NCBI RefSeq assembly: GCF_030695065.1
Contig: NZ_JAUYTR010000023.1
Span: forward strand, 1 to 64,000
DNA from: Sediminibacterium sp.
GTDB lineage: Bacteria > Bacteroidota > Bacteroidia > Chitinophagales > Chitinophagaceae
Length of the DNA stretch: 64,000 bases
Direction of reading: 5' to 3'
Below the pieces are notes generated by a model, which was not told where the DNA came from, made no database searches, and saw only the letters and a list, made by a program, of their open reading frames with translations. The translations under genes and the position numbers were made by a program. Every line of letters starts with the position of its first letter. Position 1 is the stretch's first letter. Positions 56,205 to 62,926 of this stretch are shown piece after piece.

Positions 56205-57368
56205 TTATTTTAAATTTTTTGTCAGCGCCTCCATTAATGATTTATTTCCCTGTGTACCTTCATAACGCATTAGTATAGTGCCATCTTTTCCAATAAGTAG
56301 TTTGGCTGGAATTGGTTGAATACTATAAAGTATACCTAAATCATATAAGGTTCCTGCGCCTTGCAAAATATGTCTCCAAGCTCCAGTTTTGTCATCTTGA
56401 ATAGCTTTTTTCCATGCTTCCTTTCTTTCATCATCATTGGCTATGCTTATAATTTCAAGCCCTTTTGATTTAAATTTTGTATGCAACTCTATTAAAAAGG
56501 GAGATTCATCTCTACATGGTTTACACCAAGTAGCCCAAAAGTCTAATAAAACATAATTTTTACCTTTAAACTGCTCTAAAGAGATAGAATCGCCGTTAAT
56601 ATCAATGGTATTGAAATTCTTTGCTTTTGATCCTGGACTACTTCCTTGAATCGCTCTAATATTGGCTGCGATTCTTTGACCATAATAACTATTTTGAATT
56701 TCACTAGAAAATGAATTAAATGTTTTTATTACAGTATCAAGTGGAAGTCGGTGAAGGAGGACTTCCAAATAAAAAGCACTATAATAGGAGTTAATATTTT
56801 TATGGACAAAATTTTCAGTTCGCATATTAATATCACGATAATAAGGGTTTAATTGCTGTCTGATTTTTTTTGCACTATCCTTAAATTGATTTTTTGTTGA
56901 ATTATATTTATATGCCAAATCAAAATAAAAAATACGTTTATCCAAAGAATCTACTATTTTCTTATGGTGGTAGGTATTATTAAGCGAATCAATTTGATTT
57001 TGCGTGTTAGAGCCCCTAAGTTTTAAATCTTTAAATTTATCTTTTTCCAAAACAAGGTTCATAATACCCGGTTCTATGAAAATGGAATTAGAATTAATGT
57101 CACTGGTATTTTTGAAAACCCTATCACCATAAATATCTGCATTTATAGGATGTGGGATATACCCTTTGAAAATAAAAGACTCGTTAATAACCTCAGCACT
57201 GTCTGTTATATATTCGCCCTTATAATTTATATATTCTAATTTAATAAAACCTGAAGATTGATTTTTTATTTTACCGTATATAGTAAATGGCTTTGGGGAG
57301 AATTGAGCTAATAAGTAAGAAGTGAATGATATAAATAAAAAAGAAAGAAGTACTTTCATCTGATACAT
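56205..57368 (-). CDS. DUF4369/TlpA thiol-disulfide oxidoreductase (module 2)
   Basis: 387 aa (alternative ATG at codon 4). Signal ending SYLLAQ. A DUF4369-like N-terminal domain (FTIYGKIKNQSSGFIKLEYIN...ESFIFKGYIPHPINADIYG), a helical linker, then thioredoxin NYVLLDFWATWCKPCRDESPF (CXXC near residue 280) with QPIPAKLLIGKDGTI. Probably a periplasmic thiol-disulfide exchanger. It is paired with the CarboxypepD_reg gene and bounded on the right by the duplicated toxin-gene end. Confidence 0.88.
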   Translation of the reverse strand: MYQMKVLLSFLFISFTSYLLAQFSPKPFTIYGKIKNQSSGFIKLEYINYKGEYITDSAEVINESFIFKGYIPHPINADIYGDRVFKNTSDINSNSIFIEPGIMNLVLEKDKFKDLKLRGSNTQNQIDSLNNTYHHKKIVDSLDKRIFYFDLAYKYNSTKNQFKDSAKKIRQQLNPYYRDINMRTENFVHKNINSYYSAFYLEVLLHRLPLDTVIKTFNSFSSEIQNSYYGQRIAANIRAIQGSSPGSKAKNFNTIDINGDSISLEQFKGKNYVLLDFWATWCKPCRDESPFLIELHTKFKSKGLEIISIANDDERKEAWKKAIQDDKTGAWRHILQGAGTLYDLGILYSIQPIPAKLLIGKDGTILMRYEGTQGNKSLMEALTKNLK

Positions 57369-57404
57369 TTTAACTGAGATTTATTCAATACGATACCTAT
57401 TCGA

Positions 57405-57461
57405 TGGTTTAAGAGGGCAGTTTATTTTAAAGAATTGGTGAATAAGCTAAAGTTTATTTGA
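57405..57461 (+). pseudogene. Degenerate duplicate of abiEii 3' end
   Basis: 57423-57452 matches 54795-54824 at 29 of 30 bases, encoding YFKELV-KLK. The similarity continues weakly to a TGA at 57459-57461 and upstream to about 57405, with small deletions. It has no start or upstream gene. It is the orphan right boundary of the 2.6-kb module holding the CarboxypepD_reg and TlpA genes. Confidence 0.75.
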
Positions 57462-57621
57462 AATTCTTTCTTTATAGTTTCTTCAAGATATGCATTAAAC
57501 TATGTTAAGACGCAATAATGGGAGAATTCCATAAAATTAATTTGTATTCAACTGAATATTTGGAGATTTAATATTATTACGTTTTAAATACTTTATTTTA
57601 TTCTTGTTTAGATAAAACGAG

Positions 57622-57756
57622 TCAATCAGAGTTGATTTCTGGGGAATCAGTAAAAACACGTTCACCTCTTTTATCGACGTAGTCTTTTTTGTATTGGATT
57701 GAACGACAACTAAAAAAGAAGAGAAGCAATAAACAAGGTATAAGTTTCATATTCAT
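57622..57756 (-). CDS. Small lipoprotein-like ORF, possibly truncated
   Basis: 44 aa from ATG 57756 (or ATG 57750). MNMKLIPCLLLLFFFSC is a lipoprotein signal, followed by about 27 hydrophilic residues ending PEINSD. The +1 frame is open across the same stretch and continues to a TAA about 87 bp later, so a frameshift at the TTTTTT run is conceivable. Third-position composition favours the frame given. It may be the start of a decayed larger gene. Confidence 0.35.
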   Translation of the reverse strand: MNMKLIPCLLLLFFFSCRSIQYKKDYVDKRGERVFTDSPEINSD

Positions 57757-57834
57757 TATGTTTTATTAGTGGTGTAATTTTCTATCTCCCACAAACAAAC
57801 GAGTAATTCAAAGTTTATACCCATATCATGATGC

Positions 57835-59028
57835 TTAAAATCTAAAAACTTTTCGAAGTTGTTCAGTTAATTGAGAGTCATCGTCATTTTCCTGTCGAAA
57901 AATTATGATTCCCTTTGTATCGATGAGGATCTTAGTTGGCAAGACAGTTACTACATATTCTTTGTTTACATTAAACTGATTGAAATTACCTTTTTGAAAC
58001 TCGCCAATATCTAAATTATCACGTATGTGATGAAAAAGGCTAGTTTTATCTTTTTCAACAGCCTTTTTCCAATCTTCAATATTTCTATCAGAACTAATAC
58101 AAATTACTTCTAAGCCATTATCCTGATACTTTTTATATAACTCAATTAAATAAGGGCTTCCCTTTCTGCAAGGCAAACACCAACTTGCCCAAAAATCTAA
58201 TAGTATATATTTCTTACCGATTAATTTTGAAACATCTAAGAGTAAGCCATTAATATCATTTATTGAGAAGACTTTTGCTTTACTTCCAACTCCTGCACCT
58301 AATTTAAGGACAATTTGTTGACGAACTAAATCACCAAAAATAGATTGTTGAATTTTAAAAGTAAAATTATCGTAAATTTTTGCAAGCGAGTCAACAGAAA
58401 TTGATGAAAAATAATAACGTAATAAGTACGCACTTATATAAGAATCCGGATTTCGTTTAATATAATCAAAATCAATTGTCTTAATTTTGTCTCTATACGG
58501 AATAAGCTTATCAAATGCATTCTTAGCCAATTCCTGCAACTCAATATTCTCTTTTGATTTATTTAACATTACTATAGCATTACTATATTCAGTTTCAAGT
58601 AATTTGATCCCCATATTGTCGTATACACTATCCTTAAACTTTTGAAGCCTAGACATTTCATTTTGAATACTTGATCCGCTTATTTTAGCTTTCTTAAAGT
58701 TATCTACCAATAGGGAAATATTCATTATTGATGGCTCAATAAAAAAATCAGTTGTATTCGGGTCGTTGATAGATTTAGATTTTATATTACCGTCTAGATA
58801 TGCATTCGTGGGTTCTTTGATTTTTCCGGTAAATAAAAACCTCCCGTTATTTAGTTTACAAGTATCATGAATGAATTTTCCCTCAAGATTTAAATAACTC
58901 AAGACAACAATCCCATCTTCTTGTCCTTCTAAATATCCAATTAGTTTAAAGCTTGAACTATCAATTTTTTTTTGGCCAAAAGCTATTGAACTAAATAACA
59001 GAAAACAAAAAAGAATGTTTTTTTTCAT
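57835..59028 (-). CDS. DUF4369/TlpA thiol-disulfide oxidoreductase
   Basis: 397 aa with signal peptide ending SIAFGQ. DUF4369-like domain (FKLIGYLEGQEDGIVVLSYL...RFLFTGKIKEPTNAYLDG), helical linker, thioredoxin domain ILLDFWASWCLPCRKGSPYL (CXXC near residue 283) and TVLPTKILIDTKGII. It has the same architecture as the gene at 56205, so the two are paralogues. It lies downstream of the exporter genes with a 265-bp gap containing a strongly structured segment. Confidence 0.88.
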   Translation of the reverse strand: MKKNILFCFLLFSSIAFGQKKIDSSSFKLIGYLEGQEDGIVVLSYLNLEGKFIHDTCKLNNGRFLFTGKIKEPTNAYLDGNIKSKSINDPNTTDFFIEPSIMNISLLVDNFKKAKISGSSIQNEMSRLQKFKDSVYDNMGIKLLETEYSNAIVMLNKSKENIELQELAKNAFDKLIPYRDKIKTIDFDYIKRNPDSYISAYLLRYYFSSISVDSLAKIYDNFTFKIQQSIFGDLVRQQIVLKLGAGVGSKAKVFSINDINGLLLDVSKLIGKKYILLDFWASWCLPCRKGSPYLIELYKKYQDNGLEVICISSDRNIEDWKKAVEKDKTSLFHHIRDNLDIGEFQKGNFNQFNVNKEYVVTVLPTKILIDTKGIIIFRQENDDDSQLTEQLRKVFRF

Positions 59029-59059
59029 AATATAAAATCTAAAAAGAAAAAGAGCTGCA

Positions 59060-59137
59060 CAAATGGTACTGCTTTAAGCATCAGCAGATTGTTGGCTCGC
59101 CAAACCACTTATTCGCGATTAAGTGTAGTACCATTTG
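59060..59137 (-). other. Cloverleaf-like structured segment upstream of TlpA gene
   Basis: On the minus strand CAAATGGTACT (59137-59127) and AGTACCATTTG (59070-59060) are perfect complements. Between them are CACTTA/TAAGTG, GTTTGG/CCAAC (one bulge) and CTGCT/AGCAG hairpins, so a closed multi-helix fold is possible. It is 32 nt upstream of the TlpA ATG. It is not a tRNA (no T-loop GTTC, wrong anticodon arm). A cis-regulatory RNA or recombination site is possible. Confidence 0.45.
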
Positions 59138-59269
59138 ACTGTTCTTTTCGGGTACTAATCAAAAAGAAATATGACAATTCTTCCTCGTGAAAGAAATAAT
59201 TAAAGTCTTTTATGTTTTTTTTGAGTACAGTAAACTTCAAGTTTTATATTCAAATAAAAAAATATCAAC

Positions 59270-59289
59270 GGGGGGTATTTTTACCACCC
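59270..59289. repeat. G/C-capped hairpin repeat, copy 3 (imperfect)
   Basis: GGGGGGTATTTTTACCACCC, one extra A relative to copies 1 and 2. It ends 4 bp from the stop of the HlyD gene (59294), the same distance as copy 1 from its gene. Confidence 0.7.
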
Positions 59290-59293
59290 GAAG

Positions 59294-60631
59294 CTACCTT
59301 GCAAACAAACCCCTCCATTGATACAATAACCGATCAGCTAAACTAGCTTCCGCTGTAATCACATCTGCTGTTCCCAACAAATTATTACTAAAATGAATGG
59401 TCTTTTGATAATTCGTTTGTAAACCGTTGTTGAGTTTAACCTTTATCAAAAAACTGGTGTCTTTATAGGGTACTTGTGGAATATTCATTATGGTGCCATT
59501 TAAGACACCAAATTCATTTCGTTGATAACTATTAAGTGCAATATTCACCTGTTGACCTTGCTTTAATTTGCCAAAATTCTGTTGTGATGCAATCAGCTCT
59601 GCAAAATAGGTGGGTTGTTTCGGAATAATATAAAAGAGCTCTTGACCCGTTTTGATCCAACTATTCTCTTGAAAGTAACTGGCAAACTGTAAAGTACCTG
59701 TTTCACTTGCAACTAATATGTATCGATTTGCCCATTCAGCCAATGCACTTTTGGCATTAAAAATTGCTGCTATAAAGTTTTGTTTATTATCTGAGTTTAA
59801 TTTATCAATTTCCAATAATTCTTTTTGCTTGGCAACAATATTAGCAGACTGATTAATATCCGCAGCATCAACTTGTACCAATTGTTGTTTCTTGGATAAG
59901 ACGGTTGATTTATCCTTAATTAAATCAAGAGGTGCAATAACTTTTTCATTAGCCAATTTTTCATTAATGGCCAATAATCCTTGTTGCATTGCTAAATCTT
60001 GAAGAATCAATTGCTTTTGATTATTCGCATTCTCCCTAGACTGATTAATCAGCCTAATATCTTGAGCAATGGCATCACGTTTTTGGTTAAAGTACCCTTT
60101 TGTCTTTGCCCAAGAGAGCTGATAAATTTGTTGGGCAATATCCTGATAATTTTTTTGTAAATCACCCAATTGATTGAGTGTTTCTAATTGGCTAATCGCA
60201 TTCCAATTATTTCCTTTTAAATCAAGTTCAGTTTGAACAACCCACTTTTTAAACAACAGCACTTGTTTGTAATCTGCATTACTTTGTAAAATGGCTAAAA
60301 CGTCACCAACAATTACTTTTTTATTTTCAAGTGCATTTATATAAACAATTCGTCCTTCAGATTTACTAATAATTTGTTTTGGCAAATTATCCCCAACAAT
60401 TTTTATGGGTGCTTTAACGATATCTGGGTATTGAATAAAAAAAGTTAATGCGAATAACAAACCAATAATGATAAAAAACATTGCAATGCCATTTCGGACT
60501 ATCCAGACAGGTTTACTGCTAATAATTTCACGAACCTCATGGCTATAAATGCGATCTACCTCATCTAAGCGTTCAATATTAGCCGCTTCAAGCATTGCAT
60601 CTAAACTATATGATTCTTCTTGTTGAGGCAT
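59294..60631 (-). CDS. HlyD-family membrane fusion protein of peptide exporter
   Basis: 445 aa. A short cytosolic N-terminus precedes one membrane helix (about residues 47-67, WIVRNGIAMFFIIIGLLFAL). A lipoyl-like half motif (PIKIVGDNLPKQIISKSEGRIVYI), a long coiled coil (residues 120-300) and a beta-barrel domain (GQQVNIALNSYQRNEFGVLNGTI) follow. It bridges the ABC transporter, encoded 9 bp upstream, to an outer-membrane exit in type I export. No TolC homologue is in the window. Confidence 0.88.
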   Translation of the reverse strand: MPQQEESYSLDAMLEAANIERLDEVDRIYSHEVREIISSKPVWIVRNGIAMFFIIIGLLFALTFFIQYPDIVKAPIKIVGDNLPKQIISKSEGRIVYINALENKKVIVGDVLAILQSNADYKQVLLFKKWVVQTELDLKGNNWNAISQLETLNQLGDLQKNYQDIAQQIYQLSWAKTKGYFNQKRDAIAQDIRLINQSRENANNQKQLILQDLAMQQGLLAINEKLANEKVIAPLDLIKDKSTVLSKKQQLVQVDAADINQSANIVAKQKELLEIDKLNSDNKQNFIAAIFNAKSALAEWANRYILVASETGTLQFASYFQENSWIKTGQELFYIIPKQPTYFAELIASQQNFGKLKQGQQVNIALNSYQRNEFGVLNGTIMNIPQVPYKDTSFLIKVKLNNGLQTNYQKTIHFSNNLLGTADVITAEASLADRLLYQWRGLFAR

Positions 60632-60640
60632 AATTAGTCT

Positions 60641-62863
60641 TTAATCACCTAATTCTAATTGATTTTTAACCAAAGTAAAATATTCACCCTTCATTGCTGT
60701 TAATTCAGCATGTGTACCTTGCTCAGTAATGACACCGTTGTGCAACACCACAATTTGATCTGCATTTTTAACAGTGCTTAATCGATGAGCTACCACTACC
60801 ACCGTTTTACCTTCGAAAAATAGTTTTAAATTTTTCAAAATAGTACTTTCATTATTGGAATCTAATGCATTGGTGGCTTCATCTAATAAAATTAGATCTG
60901 GGTTTTTGTAAACAGCTCTAGCAATTAATAAGCGTTGTTTTTGCCCTGCACTTACACCAGTACCTTCAGCGCCAATTTTGGTATTATAGCCCAGTGGTAA
61001 ACTTTCGATAAACGAAGTGATGTTGGCAATTTTTGCAGCATATCTTAACCTTGCCTTATCAGGATAGTCTTCCCCAACAGCAATATTTTTAGCAATACTA
61101 TCAGAAAAAATAAAGCTGTCTTGCATAACTACACCACACTGTTTACGCCATGCACGATGGCTAATATTTGCCAAATTCAATCCGGCAGATTCAGCTTGAT
61201 CACCAATATATATATCCCCAGACTTCGACTCATAAAATTTAAGCAATAACTTTAATAAGGTGGTTTTACCACTACCACTGGACCCTACAATCGCTGTAAC
61301 TTTTCCTTGTGGTATTTGCATGGAAATATTTTTAAGCACAGGCTCATTGCCAGCACCTGGATAAGTAAAGCTGATATTATGAAGGTGTATAGATCGGTTT
61401 TGAGGCAACTCTGTAACCAGTGCTGAAGGAGCATCACTGTTTAAATTTACTGGTTCTTCATCGGCCAATTGATGAATTTCATTCAATCTTTCCAAACTAA
61501 TTTTAGCCAATTGCCAATTTTGAACGAACCCAATCATTTGTTCAATTGGAGAATTTAATTGCCCAATGATATATTGAATGGCAAGCATTGCGCCAAGGGT
61601 TATTTGCCCTTGAATCACTGCTGTTGCAGCCACAAATGTGATGAATATATTTTTGCCCTCGTTAATAAAGAAAGCACCCGCTTGTTGCCATTGATTCAGT
61701 GCAAGCCCTTTCATTCCTACCCTAAATAGTGATGCCTGCAAGTGTTCCCATTGCCATCTTTGTTGTTTTTCACTACCATGCAACTTAATCTCCTGCATAC
61801 CTTGTACCAATTGAATGGTACTACTCTGTTCTGCAGCGGCAATATCAAACTGTTGGTAATCAAGTTGTTTTCTTTTCTTTAAGAAGATTAAAATCCATAA
61901 AATATATAGCACACTGGCTGCTGTAAATACGCCAAAAATGAGTACACTATAATTAAGCAACACAATAGAAAATACCATTAAGTTGAATAATGAAAATAGG
62001 GTGCTGAGAGAAGTACCTGTCAAAAAGTTTTGAATACGTTTATGATCATTCATTCTTTGAAGTATATCTCCTGTTTTTTTGCTGTCAAAATAAGCCAATG
62101 GCAACTTCATCAGCTTTATTAAAAAACCCGTTAGAATAGAGATATTGATTCGGCTACTGATATGGTATAATATCCAACTTCGAATAAATTCTACTCCTAA
62201 ACGCCCAATAAACAATGCCAGTTGAGCTAATAAAACAATATATACAAATTGAATATTTTGGGTGTTGATACCTACATCTACTACACTTTGTGTTAGAAAG
62301 GGAAATACCAATTGCAATAAACTACCCAGCATAACCCCTAGAAACAGTTGGAAAACCAGTTTTTTATGCGGCTTTATATAACCCCATAGTTGGTTAGCAT
62401 GATTGGTTGATACCTCATTAAAATCATGCCCGTAATTGGAATTATAAAAATTTTGTCCGGGTTCTAGTATTAATGCAATTCCTGTGGATTCCCCATCCTC
62501 ATTTTTATCACTGATCCATTTTTGTAAGAATAGCTCTTTGCTGATGGTAATAATTCCTTTAGCGGGATCAGCTATTGTTATGTTTTTTAGCTTTGAAAAA
62601 AAAGCCCTCTTTTGGGGAGGTAAAACAATAAAATGGTTTTGACCCCAGTGCAGTATTGCGGGTTTTGGTGCTTCTTCAATTAGTTTTTCAAAACTCAACT
62701 TTAACCCAGATGTTTGAAAACCTATCTTTTCAGCGGCATCACTAATACCTAATAAATTGACACCCTCCTTTCCTATCTCTGTTAACTCCCTTAACTTCTC
62801 TAAAGCAAAAACACGACCATAGTACCTACTTATCATATACAAACAAGTAGGACCACAGTCCAT
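60641..62863 (-). CDS. C39-peptidase ABC exporter for leader-bearing peptides
   Basis: 740 aa from ATG 62863. C39 domain (MDCGPTCLYMISRYYGR; His in PAILHWGQNHFIVL), six-helix membrane domain (about 165-440), and NBD with Walker A VGSSGSGKTTLLKLL, signature GVSAGQKQRLL and Walker B DLILLDEATNALD. It cleaves leaders while exporting peptides. The frame stays open upstream and encodes KNNFLFQPQQNQ before MDCG, including the Gln six residues before Cys that C39 enzymes need. The true start may be ATT 62902; an ATG start would lose that Gln. Confidence 0.9.
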   Translation of the reverse strand: MDCGPTCLYMISRYYGRVFALEKLRELTEIGKEGVNLLGISDAAEKIGFQTSGLKLSFEKLIEEAPKPAILHWGQNHFIVLPPQKRAFFSKLKNITIADPAKGIITISKELFLQKWISDKNEDGESTGIALILEPGQNFYNSNYGHDFNEVSTNHANQLWGYIKPHKKLVFQLFLGVMLGSLLQLVFPFLTQSVVDVGINTQNIQFVYIVLLAQLALFIGRLGVEFIRSWILYHISSRINISILTGFLIKLMKLPLAYFDSKKTGDILQRMNDHKRIQNFLTGTSLSTLFSLFNLMVFSIVLLNYSVLIFGVFTAASVLYILWILIFLKKRKQLDYQQFDIAAAEQSSTIQLVQGMQEIKLHGSEKQQRWQWEHLQASLFRVGMKGLALNQWQQAGAFFINEGKNIFITFVAATAVIQGQITLGAMLAIQYIIGQLNSPIEQMIGFVQNWQLAKISLERLNEIHQLADEEPVNLNSDAPSALVTELPQNRSIHLHNISFTYPGAGNEPVLKNISMQIPQGKVTAIVGSSGSGKTTLLKLLLKFYESKSGDIYIGDQAESAGLNLANISHRAWRKQCGVVMQDSFIFSDSIAKNIAVGEDYPDKARLRYAAKIANITSFIESLPLGYNTKIGAEGTGVSAGQKQRLLIARAVYKNPDLILLDEATNALDSNNESTILKNLKLFFEGKTVVVVAHRLSTVKNADQIVVLHNGVITEQGTHAELTAMKGEYFTLVKNQLELGD

Positions 62864-62926
62864 TTGGTTTTGTTGAGGTTGGAATAAGAAGTTATTTTTA
62901 ATAAAAGATAAATTATTATTATAAAA

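Larger units (their letters stand above)
57369..57834. other. 466-bp intergenic stretch: toxin-gene remnant and one small ORF
   Basis: Starting at 57405 it contains a degenerate copy of the AbiEii gene end, then AT-rich DNA with one small minus-strand lipoprotein-like ORF (57622-57756). No promoter consensus, RNA gene or transposase fragment is recognised in the rest. Confidence 0.6.

Noticed and set aside
49021..59028. Insertion sequence or classical integrative element
   Set aside because: No transposase, integrase, relaxase or short terminal inverted repeats with target duplication were found. Only gene-end duplications support insertion.
59060..59137. tRNA reading of the cloverleaf-like segment
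   Set aside because: The closing stem is 9-11 bp, there is no GTTCRA T-loop, no D-loop GG pattern and no 3' CCA or usual discriminator layout.
57462..62926. RiPP or bacteriocin precursor with double-glycine leader near the exporter
   Set aside because: The gaps 57462-57834, 59029-59293 and 62864-62926 were read on both strands, and no GG-ended leader with a core peptide was seen.
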